Source of the DNA: Streptomyces nigrescens | Lineage (GTDB): Bacteria > Actinomycetota > Actinomycetes > Streptomycetales > Streptomycetaceae | Length of the DNA: 64,000 nucleotides | Assembly: GCA_024349765.1 (NCBI GenBank) | Contig: AP026073.1 | Span: 8,122,001-8,186,000, forward strand | Reading direction: 5' to 3' | Part shown: piece after piece, positions 36,814 through 46,134 of the stretch | Position numbering within the stretch: the stretch's first letter is position 1 | Layout of the letters: the number at the start of each line of letters is the position of its first letter | Program-made: the position numbers and the translations under genes | The notes under the pieces: model-generated | The model's database searches: none | Told to the model about the DNA's origin: nothing | Seen by the model: the letters and a program-made list of their open reading frames with translations, nothing else

Positions 36814-38807
36814 CCCTCACGACCACCGCCGTTCTCGTCCCCCTCCTGCCCTTCCTCGGGGCCGCCGCCGGCCTCCTCCTGGGGCGGCGCGCGCCCGGTT
36901 TCGTACGGCCGCTGGCCGTGCTGCCGACGCTCGCCGCGGCCGCGCTGACCATCGCGGTCGCCGTCGGCCAGGGCGGCGGCCCGGCCACCGACGTCGCCAC
37001 CCGGCTCACCCCGACCGGATCGATCCCGATCGACCTGGCGCTGCACATCGACGGCTTCGCCGCGCTGATCGCCGTCGTCGTCGGTGTCGTGGCGACCTGT
37101 GTGCAGATCTACTCCACCGGCTATCTGCGCGACGACCCGCGCTACCCCTCCTACGCGGCGCTGGTCTCACTCTTCACCGCCGCGATGCTGCTGGTCGTCT
37201 ACACCGGCGACCTGATGGTGCTGCTGGTCGGCTGGGAAGTCATGGGCATCTGCTCGTACTTCCTCGTCGGCCACTACTGGGAGACCGAGACCGCCCGGGC
37301 CGCCTCCCTCAAGGCGTTCCTGGTCACCAAGCTCGGCGACGTCCCCTTCCTCTTCGGCATCTTCGCGCTGGCCGCCGACACCGGCACCTTCCGCATCACC
37401 GGCATCCTCGGCTCGGTCGCCAACCGCGGCCTGGACCACCCGACGCTGATCGCGCTGCTGCTGCTGGCCGGCGTCGCGGGCAAGTCCGCGCAGTTCCCGC
37501 TGCACACCTGGCTCCCGGACGCGATGGCCGGCCCGACCCCGGTCTCCGCGCTGATCCACGCCGCGACGATGGTGGCCGCCGGTATCTACGTCGTCGCCCG
37601 CCTCCTCCCGGTCTTCGCGGCCTCCGCGGCCGCGCTGGTCGTGATGGCCGTCATCGCGGCGATCACCATGGTCGGCTCCGGCCTCGCCGCGCTGGCCCAG
37701 GACGACATCAAGCGGGTGCTGGCCTATTCGACGGTCGGCCAGCTCGGCTACATGCTGGGCGCGCTCGCCGTCGGCGACCGCGGCGCCGCCGTCTTCCACC
37801 TCCTTGCGCACGGTGCGTTCAAGGCCCTCCTCTTCCTCGGCGCGGGCGTGATCATCCACGCCGCGGGCACCAACTCGCTCGCCGCCATGTCCCGGATGAG
37901 CGGCCTGTCCCGGCGCATCCCGGACGCCTACTGGACCGTGACCGTCGCGCTGCTCGCGCTCGCCGCGATCCCGCCGTTCGCCGGCTTCTTCTCCAAGGAA
38001 GCCGTCCTCGGCGCGGCCGAGCACGCCGCGACCGGCGCCGCCCACGGCATCCCCGGCGCGGCCGGCTGGACCGTCCTGGTCTCCGGACTGCTCACCGCCC
38101 TCCTCACCGCGGCCTACGCCGCCCGCCTGTGGCTGCTCGCCTTCAAGGGCCGGGGCGTCGAGGTCCCCGACCACGGCCCGCAGCCGGTCGTCATGAACGC
38201 CGTCCTGTGGGTGCTCTTCATCCCGACCGTCGCACTGGGCCTTTCCGCCCCCCTCCTGCCCGAGTGGTTCGACGGGCGCTCGCTCGCTCCGACCCTGACC
38301 ACCTCCGTCCTCGGCACCGGCATCGCCGTCGTCGGCGGCCTGGTCACCTACGCCACCTGGCGCCACACCACCGCGCTCGCCGCCCGCACCCCCATCGGCG
38401 CGGTCGTCGTCGACCCGGACGCGGCCCCCGGCCTCGCCGAGGAGACGGCCATCGCCACCCACGCCCCGGTCTACGGCGACAACGCCGGCGCCGCGGACCC
38501 GGCCGACCCCGGCCGCCTCCTCCTCGGCCCGCTGCACCGCCACGCGGCCGTCGGCTTCCACCTGGACGCCGTCTACTCCGCGCTGTTCGTCCGGCCCGTA
38601 CGCGCCGCCGCCACGCTCGTCCGCTTCCTGGACCGCGAGGTCGTCGACACCTACGTCCGCGGTGCGGGCACCGCCCCGCGCTGGCTGGGCGCCGCCGTCC
38701 GCCGCGCCCAGACCGGGAACGTGCAGACCTACCTCGGCGCGCTGCTGGCCGGATCGCTCGTCCTGGCCATCGCCGCCGTCCTCGTCGCCACGGGCACGGG
38801 AGCCTGA
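36810..38807 (+). CDS. nuoL: NADH-quinone oxidoreductase subunit L paralogue (NuoL2)
   Basis: A 665-residue antiporter-like subunit. Diagnostic regions are [77 protein letters not shown] and [22 protein letters not shown]. The C-terminal region with the long lateral helix is present ([24 protein letters not shown] and beyond). The proton-channel Glu, Lys and His residues are retained, so it should still pump. GTG at 36810 overlaps nuoK2; nuoM2 starts 3 bp after the stop. Confidence 0.95.
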   Translation: MTLTTTAVLVPLLPFLGAAAGLLLGRRAPGFVRPLAVLPTLAAAALTIAVAVGQGGGPATDVATRLTPTGSIPIDLALHIDGFAALIAVVVGVVATCVQIYSTGYLRDDPRYPSYAALVSLFTAAMLLVVYTGDLMVLLVGWEVMGICSYFLVGHYWETETARAASLKAFLVTKLGDVPFLFGIFALAADTGTFRITGILGSVANRGLDHPTLIALLLLAGVAGKSAQFPLHTWLPDAMAGPTPVSALIHAATMVAAGIYVVARLLPVFAASAAALVVMAVIAAITMVGSGLAALAQDDIKRVLAYSTVGQLGYMLGALAVGDRGAAVFHLLAHGAFKALLFLGAGVIIHAAGTNSLAAMSRMSGLSRRIPDAYWTVTVALLALAAIPPFAGFFSKEAVLGAAEHAATGAAHGIPGAAGWTVLVSGLLTALLTAAYAARLWLLAFKGRGVEVPDHGPQPVVMNAVLWVLFIPTVALGLSAPLLPEWFDGRSLAPTLTTSVLGTGIAVVGGLVTYATWRHTTALAARTPIGAVVVDPDAAPGLAEETAIATHAPVYGDNAGAADPADPGRLLLGPLHRHAAVGFHLDAVYSALFVRPVRAAATLVRFLDREVVDTYVRGAGTAPRWLGAAVRRAQTGNVQTYLGALLAGSLVLAIAAVLVATGTGA

Positions 38808-38809
38808 CC

Positions 38810-40444
38810 GTGAATCACACCGCCATGCAGATCCTCCTCGTGGGCGTCGTCGTCCTCCCCCTCCTCGGCGCGCTCGCCGCGCTGCTGCCCGCGCCGCCCG
38901 GCCTGAAGGGCAAGAACCCCGACCAGGCCGTACTGCGCCACGGCGTGACCGTCACCGGCGTCGTGCTCGCCGCCACCGTCGCACTGGCCGCCGGCTTCGA
39001 CCACGCTCAGCCGGCGCGTATGCAGGCCACCACCGACATCAGCTGGATCCCGGCGCTCGGCATCCGTATCCATCTCGGCGTCGACGGCATCTCGCTCCCC
39101 CTCGTCGTCATGACCGCGCTGCTGACCTTCCTCTGCGCGCTCTACTCCTACTTCCACATGCCAACGGGCCCGTCTCCCAAGGCATTTGTGGCCCTGCTGC
39201 TCGTCCTGGAGGCCGGCACCCTCGCCACCTTCGCCGTCCTGGACCTGATGCTCTTCTTCCTCGCCTTCGAGATGGTCCTCATCCCGATGTACTTCCTCAT
39301 CGCCCGCTGGGGCGGTGCGGGGAAGCAGGCGGCGGCCTGGAAGTTCATCCTCTACACGCTGCTCGGCTCCGTCGTGATGCTGCTCGGCCTCCTCCTCATC
39401 GGCGTGAAATCCGGCACGTTCGACATGGTCGCACTCGCCACTGACAACGGCCCGAAAGCCCAGCTCAGCCACACCGTCCAGCTCCTGGCGGTGCTCGCGA
39501 TCGGCATCGGACTGGCCGTCAAGTCCCCGATGTGGCCGCTGCACAGCTGGCTGCCCGACGCGCACACCGCGGCCCCCACCGTCGGCTCGGTGCTGCTGGC
39601 CGGCGTCCTGCTGAAGATGGGCACCTACGGGTTCGTACGGATCGCGTTGCCCATCACCCCCGAGGGCATGCACACCTACGCGCCCTACCTCGCCGCGTTC
39701 GCCGCCGTCGGCATCATCTACGGCTCGCTCGCCTGCCTCGCCCTCGTCCGCAAGGGCGCCAAGGGCGACCTCAAGCGCCTGATCGCCTACAGCTCCGTCG
39801 GCCACATGGGCTTCGTCCTGCTCGGCATCGCCAGCATGACCCCCACCGGCGTCAACGGCGCGCTGTTCGCCAACATCGCCCACGGCCTGATCACCGGCCT
39901 GCTGTTCTTCATGGTCGGCGCCCTCAAGGACCGCACCGGAACCACCGACCTCGACGCCCTGGCCGGCACCACCGGCGCCGCCCTCTACGGCAAGGCCCCC
40001 CGCTTCGGCGGCCTGCTCGCCTTCGGGGCCGTCGCCTCGCTCGGCCTGCCCGGACTCGCCGGCTTCTGGGGCGAGATGCTCGCCATGTTCGGCGCCTTCC
40101 GGCCCGCCGCCGGCCTGAGCCGCCCGGCCTTCCTGACCTTCATGGTGCTGGCCGGCCTCGGCACCCTGCTGACCGCCGCGTACCTGCTCCTCGTCGTCCG
40201 CCGGGTCTGCATGGGCGGCACCCCGCACCTCGCCCCCACCGCCCCGCTCGGCGCCGACGGCGACCCGGAACGGCCCGCCGCGGACGTGCCCACCCCCGCC
40301 CCGGCCGTCCCCGACCTCGCGCGCTACGAGTACGCGGCCTGGTCCCCCCTGGCCGCCCTCACCGTCCTCGCCGGACTGTGGCCGGCGGCCCTCCTCGGCC
40401 TCACCGACCCGGCCGTCCAGCAGCTCCTCGGAGGCGGTAAGTGA
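38810..40444 (+). CDS. nuoM: NADH-quinone oxidoreductase subunit M paralogue (NuoM2)
   Basis: A 544-residue antiporter-like subunit. It shows IRIHLGVDGISLPLVVMTALLTFLC, DLMLFFLAFEMVLIPMYFLIARWGG, LAVKSPMWPLHSWLPDAHTAAPT and KRLIAYSSVGHMGFVLLGIASM. GTG at 38810 (VNHTAMQ) is preceded by a GGGAG sequence; ATG at 38825 is an alternative. The channel Glu in FEMVLIP and the Lys residues are conserved. A Pro-rich ~35-residue loop precedes the last helix. The stop overlaps the nuoN2 start. Confidence 0.95.
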   Translation: MNHTAMQILLVGVVVLPLLGALAALLPAPPGLKGKNPDQAVLRHGVTVTGVVLAATVALAAGFDHAQPARMQATTDISWIPALGIRIHLGVDGISLPLVVMTALLTFLCALYSYFHMPTGPSPKAFVALLLVLEAGTLATFAVLDLMLFFLAFEMVLIPMYFLIARWGGAGKQAAAWKFILYTLLGSVVMLLGLLLIGVKSGTFDMVALATDNGPKAQLSHTVQLLAVLAIGIGLAVKSPMWPLHSWLPDAHTAAPTVGSVLLAGVLLKMGTYGFVRIALPITPEGMHTYAPYLAAFAAVGIIYGSLACLALVRKGAKGDLKRLIAYSSVGHMGFVLLGIASMTPTGVNGALFANIAHGLITGLLFFMVGALKDRTGTTDLDALAGTTGAALYGKAPRFGGLLAFGAVASLGLPGLAGFWGEMLAMFGAFRPAAGLSRPAFLTFMVLAGLGTLLTAAYLLLVVRRVCMGGTPHLAPTAPLGADGDPERPAADVPTPAPAVPDLARYEYAAWSPLAALTVLAGLWPAALLGLTDPAVQQLLGGGK

Positions 40445-41973
40445 TGAGCTCGGTCACCTCTCTGGTCCAGTCCGTCGACTGGGTCGCCGTCGCCCCGCCC
40501 ACGATCACCGCGGTCGTCGCCCTGGTGGTGCTGGTCGCCGACCTGTTCGTGCCGGCGGCCCGCAAGCCGCTGCTGGGCTGGGCCGCCACCGGGGGCCTGG
40601 TCCTCGCCGCGCTGTCCCTGCTGCCCCTCCTGGGCGGCGACCGCCGCACGTTCTGCCTCCCCGGGCACCCGGACGTGTGCAGCTACGTCGCCGACCCGTT
40701 CGCGCTGGTCATCCAGTTCCTGGTGCTCGGCGGCGCGCTGCTGACCGCCCTGCTGTCCTTGGACACCATCAAGGACCACGACCTGCCCGCCGGCGAGTAC
40801 TGGTTCCTGCTGCTGTCCTCGGCCGCCGGCGCCGCCCTGCTGCCCGCCTCCCGGGACCTGGCCACCCTCGTCGTCGCCCTGGAGGTCGCCTCGCTGCCGG
40901 CCTTCGCCCTCGTCGGCCTGCGCCGCGGCGACCGGCTCTCCTCCGAGGCGGCGCTGAAGTTCTTCCTCTCCTCGGTGGCCGCCACCGCCGTGATGCTCCT
41001 CGGCGTCAGCTTCGTCTACGCGGCCACCCGCAGCCTCTACCTCTCCCGGGTGGCGCACGCCCTCACCGACCTCCCCGACGCCCGCCTCGCCACCCTGGCG
41101 AGCGCCGGCGTCGCGCTCACCCTGGTCGGCTTCGCCTTCAAGACGGCGGCCGCCCCGTTCCACTTCTGGGTGCCCGACACCTACGTCGGCGCGCCGCTGC
41201 CGATCGCCGGCTACCTCTCCGTGGTCGGCAAGGCCGTCGGCTTCTCCGGTCTGATCCTCGTCACCGTCCAGGGCTTCCCCGCGTACGCCGATGTCTGGGG
41301 CCCGGCGCTGGCCGTCCTCGCCGCGCTCACCATGACCGTCGGCAACGTCGCCGCCCTCCGCCAGGACCCGCGCCGGGAGCACAGCGCGGTCCGCCTGCTC
41401 GCCTGGTCGTCGGTCGGCCAGGCCGGCTACCTCCTGGTGCCGCTGGCCGCCGCGGGCTACACCCACCGGCCGGCGCACGCCATCGGCGCCACCGTCGCCT
41501 ACGCCCTGATGTACGCGGCCGTGAACCTCGGCGCGTTCGCCGTCGCCGCCCTGGTGGCCCGTACACGCCCCGCCAACCGCATCACCGACTACCGGGGCCT
41601 GTACGCCCGCCGGCCCCTCGTGGCGCTCGCCATGGGCTTCTTCCTGCTCTGCCTGGCCGGTCTGCCGCCGGGCATCATCGGCCTGTTCGCCAAGGTCACG
41701 GTCTTCTCCGCGGCCGTCGACGCCGGGCTGGCCTGGCTCGCCGTGGTCATGGCCGTCAACGTCGTGATCGCGCTCTACTACTACCTGCAGTGGACGGCGG
41801 TGCTCTTCCGGGGCGCCGAGGAGCCCGCGGCCGCCCCCGCCGGGCCGCGGCCGCCCGCCCCCCGGATCCCGGCCCCGCTGGCCACCGCCATCGCCCTGGC
41901 CACCGTCCTGGGCCTCGCCCTCTCCGGCGCGCCCCAGCTCGTCCTGCGCTTCGCCTCCGGCGCGCTCCTCTGA
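40444..41973 (+). CDS. nuoN: NADH-quinone oxidoreductase subunit N paralogue (NuoN2)
   Basis: A 509-residue antiporter-like subunit and the last gene of the second operon. It includes VVALEVASLPAFALVGLRRGDRLSSEAALKFFLSS, FKTAAAPFHFWVPDTYVGAPLPIAGYLSVV and RLLAWSSVGQAGYLLVPLA. It is shorter than the first NuoN mainly because a loop is absent. I prefer ATG at 40444, at good distance from GGAGGCGG; GTG at 40441 is directly before it. A GC-rich hairpin at 42034-42059 is the likely end of the operon. Confidence 0.93.
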   Translation: MSSVTSLVQSVDWVAVAPPTITAVVALVVLVADLFVPAARKPLLGWAATGGLVLAALSLLPLLGGDRRTFCLPGHPDVCSYVADPFALVIQFLVLGGALLTALLSLDTIKDHDLPAGEYWFLLLSSAAGAALLPASRDLATLVVALEVASLPAFALVGLRRGDRLSSEAALKFFLSSVAATAVMLLGVSFVYAATRSLYLSRVAHALTDLPDARLATLASAGVALTLVGFAFKTAAAPFHFWVPDTYVGAPLPIAGYLSVVGKAVGFSGLILVTVQGFPAYADVWGPALAVLAALTMTVGNVAALRQDPRREHSAVRLLAWSSVGQAGYLLVPLAAAGYTHRPAHAIGATVAYALMYAAVNLGAFAVAALVARTRPANRITDYRGLYARRPLVALAMGFFLLCLAGLPPGIIGLFAKVTVFSAAVDAGLAWLAVVMAVNVVIALYYYLQWTAVLFRGAEEPAAAPAGPRPPAPRIPAPLATAIALATVLGLALSGAPQLVLRFASGALL

Positions 41974-42033
41974 CCGGACGCCGCGGACCCGGGGCCACCC
42001 GTACGGCGGCACGGCGCCGGGCGGCCCACGGAC

Positions 42034-42059
42034 GGGTCCCGGGCGCGCGTCCCGGGCCC
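42034..42059 (+). terminator. Candidate terminator hairpin after nuoN2
   Basis: CCCGGG at 42038-42043 pairs with CCCGGG at 42051-42056 around a 7-nt loop, extended by G-C pairs past a one-base bulge. It has no U tract. It follows the last gene of the nuo2 operon by ~60 bp. Confidence 0.4.
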
Positions 42060-42099
42060 GGTCGTCCGGGCGGCGGGAACCCGGCCCGTTCATCTCGCG

Positions 42100-42133
42100 T
42101 TGACCAGTGAGTAAGGGTCCACTGGAGAGTGGA
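42100..42133 (+). promoter_or_regulatory. TTGACC box and TCCACT-ggag-AGTGGA palindrome upstream of htpX-like gene
   Basis: TTGACC at 42100-42105 is a good -35 element. A perfect 6-4-6 palindrome TCCACTGGAGAGTGGA is at 42118-42133, where the -10 would lie, so a bound protein would block the promoter. No canonical -10 is clear. Confidence 0.4.
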
Positions 42134-42180
42134 GCAACGCAGCACAGGGTTCCCCTGCCGCACCGCTTGGAGGGCGTACC

Positions 42181-43047
42181 GTGCACCGCCGGCACAACGG
42201 GCTCAGAACCGCCGTACTCCTCGGGGGACTGTCCGCACTCATCATCCTCATCGGCAGTTTCTTCGGGCGTACGGGCCTGATCGTCGCCGTTCTCGTCGCC
42301 CTGGCGACCAACGCCTACGCGTACTGGAACAGCGACAAGCTCGCCCTGCGCGCCATGCGGGCCCGCCCGGTGAGCGAGTTCGAGGCGCCGGAGCTCTACC
42401 GCATGGTCCGCGAGCTGTCGACGGCCGCCCGCCAGCCCATGCCGCGGCTGTACATCTCCCCGACCCAGGCGCCGAACGCCTTCGCCACCGGCCGCAACCC
42501 GCGCAACGCCGCGGTCTGCTGCACCGACGGCATCCTCCGGCTCCTCGACGAGCGCGAGCTGCGCGGCGTCATCGGTCATGAGCTCAGCCATGTCTACAAC
42601 CGCGACATCCTCATCTCGTCCGTCGCCGGCGCGCTGGCCTCCGTCGTGATGTTCCTGGTCAACTTCGCCTGGCTGATCCCCATAGGCCGCTCCGAGGACG
42701 ACGAGGGCCCCGGGCTGCTGGGCATGCTCCTGATCGCGATCCTGGGCCCGATCGCCGCCTCGCTCATCCAACTGGCCGTCAGCCGCTCCCGTGAGTACCA
42801 GGCGGACGCCTCGGGCGCCCAGCTCACCGGCGACCCGCTCGCCCTGGCCTCCGCCCTGCGCAAGCTGGAGATCGGCACCCAGCAGCTGCCGCTGCCACCC
42901 GAACCGCGGCTGGAGACCGCCGGCCACATGATGATCGCCAACCCGTTCCGGGCCGGCGAGGGCATGTCCAAGCTGTTCTCCACCCACCCCCCGATGCGCG
43001 AACGCATCGCCCGCCTGGAGCAGATGGCCGGCCACCACCGCCCCTGA
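42181..43047 (+). CDS. htpX: HtpX-like zinc metalloprotease (M48)
   Basis: A 288-residue membrane-bound metallopeptidase. Two N-terminal helices (residues 10-50) are followed by the catalytic domain with HELSH (His133, Glu134, His137), the zinc-binding and catalytic motif, and the third-ligand segment [15 protein letters not shown]. Two further helices (about 145-200) lie in between. HtpX degrades misfolded membrane proteins in the cytoplasmic membrane. GTG at 42181 is preceded by GGAGGGCG. The TTGACC element and palindrome upstream suggest stress control. Downstream yccF is on the same strand 134 bp away. Confidence 0.92.
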   Translation: MHRRHNGLRTAVLLGGLSALIILIGSFFGRTGLIVAVLVALATNAYAYWNSDKLALRAMRARPVSEFEAPELYRMVRELSTAARQPMPRLYISPTQAPNAFATGRNPRNAAVCCTDGILRLLDERELRGVIGHELSHVYNRDILISSVAGALASVVMFLVNFAWLIPIGRSEDDEGPGLLGMLLIAILGPIAASLIQLAVSRSREYQADASGAQLTGDPLALASALRKLEIGTQQLPLPPEPRLETAGHMMIANPFRAGEGMSKLFSTHPPMRERIARLEQMAGHHRP

Positions 43048-43181
43048 GGCCCCCTGAGGCCCGCGGCCGCCGCTGGCCGACCCCCGGCCACCGGCGCATC
43101 ATGAACGCAACGCTCCACCGGCCCCGGTGCGTCTAGCACGGCAGTTACCCCGTTCGCCGTGCCCGTGGAAGGCTGCCGATC

Positions 43182-43574
43182 ATGAAGCTCATCCTCAACG
43201 TCCTCTGGCTGATCCTCAGCGGGTTCTGGCTGGCCCTCGGCTACGTCCTCGCGGGCGTCATCTGCTGCATCCTGATCATTACCATCCCGTTCGGCATCGC
43301 GTCCTTCCGCATCGCCGGCTACGCCCTGTGGCCCTTCGGCCGGACGACCGTCGTCCGGCACGACGCCGGCGCCGGCTCCGCCATCGGCAACGTCATCTGG
43401 ATCGTCTTCGCGGGCTGGTGGCTGGCCCTGGGCCACATCGTCACCGGCCTCGCCCTGTGCGTGACGATCATCGGCATCCCGTTCGGCATCGCCAACTTCA
43501 AGATGATCCCGATCTCCCTGCTGCCGCTCGGCCGCGAGATCGTCCCCACGGACCAGCCGTTCGCCACCCGCTGA
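43182..43574 (+). CDS. YccF domain-containing inner membrane protein
   Basis: A 130-residue protein made of two copies of the YccF unit. Each contains a hydrophobic helix pair and the motif IIxIPFGIAxFxxxxxxLxPLG; the copies are seen at IITIPFGIASFRIAGYALWPFG and IIGIPFGIANFKMIPISLLPLG. It has four likely membrane segments. Function is not known. ATG at 43182 follows a GGAAGG site (about 43167). It ends just before the convergent ABM gene. Confidence 0.88.
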   Translation: MKLILNVLWLILSGFWLALGYVLAGVICCILIITIPFGIASFRIAGYALWPFGRTTVVRHDAGAGSAIGNVIWIVFAGWWLALGHIVTGLALCVTIIGIPFGIANFKMIPISLLPLGREIVPTDQPFATR

Positions 43575-43601
43575 CCTACGGGCCCGCCCAGGGGCCGGCG
43601 G

Positions 43602-44351
43602 TCACTCCCGCACCAGCCCCCGCGGCCCGACGTACCGCCGGAAGCCGAGCGGTTCCACGCCGTCCAGGCCCCCGATGAAGGCCATCACCGGCCCACCACG
43701 CGCAAGGCTCCCGGCGATCTCCCGCTCATGGGCCTCGGCGGTCGTCCACTCGCTGTAGTTGACGACCCGGGTGCCGTCCTCGCTGATGTGGAAGTGCGAG
43801 GCGATCCCGCCCTCGCCCGGCTGCACGCCACCGATCAGGTCCAGCAGCCCGTCGACGAGCTCCCGGGCCGCGTCGTGCCCCGTCGTACGGAAGGCGACCC
43901 GCACGACGCAGCCCGGGGCCGCCGGCTCGCCCTGGGGCAGCAGGCTGCGGTAGAGCCGGTAACGGGTGGGGCCGCTCTCGCCGACGTCACCCGTGGCGGC
44001 CGGCGCGCCCGCGATCCGCTCCCGTGGCCCGGTGTCCTCGCCGCGCACGAACTCCTCGTGCGCCGCCTCGCTCGTCCACTGCGCGTAGTCGAGCACGCTG
44101 CGCCCGTCCGTCCCCGCGAACAGCACCCGCGACAGGAAGCCCGCCGGCAGCGGCGTCCCCTCCCACGCCCGGGCCACCCCGTCCAGGACGGCCCGCTGCC
44201 CCTCCGGGCTCCCGGCATCCCCCTCGCTGATCAGCACGGTCCCCACACCCGCCCGCCTGACCTGCGGAAACGCATCGGCACGGAAGCCCGCGCGGGGACC
44301 GGTGGCCGGGCTCTCGCCGTTCTGCACGTTCTCGTTCTCCTGAGAAGTCAT
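43602..44351 (-). CDS. Tandem antibiotic-biosynthesis-monooxygenase (ABM) domain protein
   Basis: A 249-residue soluble protein with two ferredoxin-like ABM domains. The parallel segments are DGRSVLDYAQWTSEAAHEEF (first half) and DGTRVVNYSEWTTAEAHERE (second half), with the typical Y-x-x-W pattern. Members are cofactor-free monooxygenases of quinones/polyketides or heme-degrading proteins; which applies is not clear. ATG at 44351 has no strong ribosome-binding site; a GTG about 24 bases inside has AGGAG upstream and may be the true start. It stands alone between convergent yccF and yajQ. Confidence 0.8.
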   Translation of the reverse strand: MTSQENENVQNGESPATGPRAGFRADAFPQVRRAGVGTVLISEGDAGSPEGQRAVLDGVARAWEGTPLPAGFLSRVLFAGTDGRSVLDYAQWTSEAAHEEFVRGEDTGPRERIAGAPAATGDVGESGPTRYRLYRSLLPQGEPAAPGCVVRVAFRTTGHDAARELVDGLLDLIGGVQPGEGGIASHFHISEDGTRVVNYSEWTTAEAHEREIAGSLARGGPVMAFIGGLDGVEPLGFRRYVGPRGLVRE

Positions 44352-44440
44352 GCCAGGAGCCTGCAATCTCAACCAAACTTGAGGTCAAGAGTGATCCACG
44401 AGGATCCCGGAAGCCGTGCGACAGCGGTCCGAAACGCCGG

Positions 44441-44471
44441 TGGGGCGGCACGCCCGTGGCGCGCCGCCCCA
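44441..44471 (-). terminator. Hairpin downstream of yajQ
   Basis: TGGGGCGGC at 44441-44449 pairs with GCCGCCCCA at 44463-44471 around a 13-nt loop. It lies ~30 bp past the yajQ stop on the minus strand and is likely its terminator. Confidence 0.6.
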
Positions 44472-44502
44472 TCCCGAAGGCCGAAGCCCCTGCCCTACCG
44501 GC

Positions 44503-44991
44503 TCACCGGTAGTTCACGAACTGGAGGGCGAAGTCCAGGTCCTTGCCCTTCAGCAGCTGCTGCACGGCCTGCAGGTCGTCCCGGCTTTTGGAGCTGACCC
44601 GCAGCTCGTCGCCCTGCACCTGCGCCTTGACGCCCTTCGGGCCCTCGTCGCGGATGATCTTGGCGACCTTCTTCGCGTTCTCCTGCGAGATGCCCTCCTG
44701 GAGGGAGGCGAAGATCTTGTACTCCTTGCCCGAGGCCTGCGGCTCACCGGCGTCCAGCGCCTTCAGCGAGATCCCGCGCTTGACCAGCTTGGACTGGAAG
44801 ATGTCGAGCACGGCCTTGACCCGCTCCTCGGCGTTGGCCCGCATCTCGATCTTCTCGCCCGACCATGCGATCGAGGCGTCGACGCCCTTGAAGTCGTAGC
44901 GCGTCGAGATCTCCTTGGCAGCCTGGTTGAGGGCGTTGTCGACCTCCTGCCGCTCTACCTTCGAGACGATGTCGAAACTGGAGTCGGCCAT
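44503..44991 (-). CDS. YajQ family nucleotide-binding protein
   Basis: A 162-residue protein with the full YajQ/DUF520 pattern: [50 protein letters not shown] and the C-terminal [22 protein letters not shown] and FALQFVNYR. YajQ proteins bind nucleotides and RNA, and in Xanthomonas a member binds cyclic di-GMP. ATG at 44991 gives the conserved MADSSFD start and has GGAG upstream. It is divergently placed from the tRNA-Tyr gene. Confidence 0.94.
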   Translation of the reverse strand: MADSSFDIVSKVERQEVDNALNQAAKEISTRYDFKGVDASIAWSGEKIEMRANAEERVKAVLDIFQSKLVKRGISLKALDAGEPQASGKEYKIFASLQEGISQENAKKVAKIIRDEGPKGVKAQVQGDELRVSSKSRDDLQAVQQLLKGKDLDFALQFVNYR

Positions 44992-45181
44992 GTTGAGTTG
45001 GCTCCTCGTGCGTAGATCCATCAGGGGTGCGGACCGTCCCCGGACCGCTTGCCAAGCCTAGCCACCCCACCAAGATCCAGCGCTCGCGAATCGAGTGGCG
45101 AACCACCCCCAGCCATCGGGTATGGTTTACGTCGTTGCCACGGAGCACCGCCGAAAAGCGGCTCTCCCGGCAGCAAACCCC

Positions 45182-45263
45182 GGCGGTGTGCCCGAGCGGC
45201 CAAAGGGAGCAGACTGTAAATCTGCCGGCTCAGCCTTCCCAGGTTCGAATCCTGGCGCCGCCA
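45182..45263 (+). tRNA. tRNA-Tyr (GTA)
   Basis: An 82-nt type II tRNA with a long variable arm. The acceptor GGCGGTG (45182-45188) pairs with CGCCGCC (45256-45262); the discriminator is A. The anticodon loop CTGTAAA has GTA at 45216-45218, in a GCAGA/TCTGC stem. The T arm includes GGTTCGAATCC. CCA is not encoded. A TATGGT box at 45121-45126 may be the -10 of its promoter. Confidence 0.96.
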
Positions 45264-45271
45264 CAGTGAGG

Positions 45272-45311
45272 AACCCCCTCCACTGCGAATCAGCAGTGGA
45301 GGGGGTTTTCT
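45272..45311 (+). terminator. Rho-independent terminator after tRNA-Tyr
   Basis: AACCCCCTCCACTGC (45272-45286) is fully complementary to GCAGTGGAGGGGGTT (45293-45307) around a 6-nt loop, followed by TTCTC. It is a classical terminator with a partial U tract, 8 bp after the tRNA. Confidence 0.9.
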
Positions 45312-45370
45312 CGTGCGTGCGGAGCTTCGGCGGGGGCGCCGCTCCCCCCCCCCGCGCGCCCCGCCGCCCC

Positions 45371-46033
45371 TCAGTGCGCCGCCACCGTCGCCACCGCGTC
45401 CGCCACCGGCACATCGCCGCCGATCAGCTCCAGGGTGCGGCCGATGGTGCGGGGCTCGTCGAGGAGCTCCACCAGGGTGGCCGCCACGTCGTCGCGGGGG
45501 ACGTCGCCGCGGCCGGTGGCGTCGGCCAGGGTGACCAGGCCGGTGCCGGGCCCGTCCGTCAGGCGGCCCGGGCGCAGGATCGTCCAGTCCAGGCCCGCCC
45601 GGGACCGTACGTCGGCGTCCGCGGCGCCCTTGGCCCGCAGGTACGCGGCGAAGACCGGGTCGGTGCCCTCCGGGGGCTCGCGGTCGGCGCCCATCGACGA
45701 GATGACCAGGAACCGGCGCACACCCGCCGCCTCGGCCGCGTCCGCGAAGAGCGCCGCCGCGGCGCGGTCCACCGTGTCCTTGCGTTCGGTGCCGCTGCCC
45801 GGCCCGGCACCGGCCGCGAAGACCGCCGCGTCGGCGCCTTCCAGGTGCCGGGCGACATCCTCGACCGACGCCGACTCCAGGTCGCAGACCACCGGTTCGG
45901 CCCCCGCGGCCAGCAGATCGCCGGCCTGCTCCGGCCGGCGGACGATGCCCGCGACCTCGTCCCCGCGCTTGGCGAGCAGCCGCTCCAGCCGCAGCGCGAT
46001 CTGACCATGTCCACCTGCGATGACAATGCGCAT
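45371..46033 (-). CDS. NAD(P)-binding protein, atypical SDR (NAD(P)H-binding domain)
   Basis: A 220-residue Rossmann-fold protein. IAGGHGQIALRLERLL at the N terminus is the GxxGxxA-type dinucleotide site. IVRRPEQAGDLLAAGAEPVVCDLES, AAGAGPGSG, FLVISSMGAD and LDWTILRPGRLTDGPGTG match the NAD(P)H-binding atypical SDR family (YwnB/HSCARG-like). No Tyr-Lys catalytic pair of classical SDRs is evident. ATG at 46033. The substrate is unknown; a redox-sensing or flavin/biliverdin-reductase-like role is possible. It reads toward tRNA-Tyr's terminator; a run of ten C (45344-45353) lies in its 3' flank. Confidence 0.85.
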   Translation of the reverse strand: MRIVIAGGHGQIALRLERLLAKRGDEVAGIVRRPEQAGDLLAAGAEPVVCDLESASVEDVARHLEGADAAVFAAGAGPGSGTERKDTVDRAAAALFADAAEAAGVRRFLVISSMGADREPPEGTDPVFAAYLRAKGAADADVRSRAGLDWTILRPGRLTDGPGTGLVTLADATGRGDVPRDDVAATLVELLDEPRTIGRTLELIGGDVPVADAVATVAAH

Positions 46034-46134
46034 GGTGCCGACCGTACGCCGAAGGGCCGCCGGGGTGCGGGGGACCCGGCCGGGGGAGCGGCGCTTCTCA
46101 CCGCGTTCTCACCGGGGGCGGACCGGCCCCGGCG

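Noticed and set aside
45344-45353. Run of ten C near the NAD(P)-binding gene
   Set aside because: A homopolymer in non-coding DNA; possible sequencing or slippage effect, no feature assigned.
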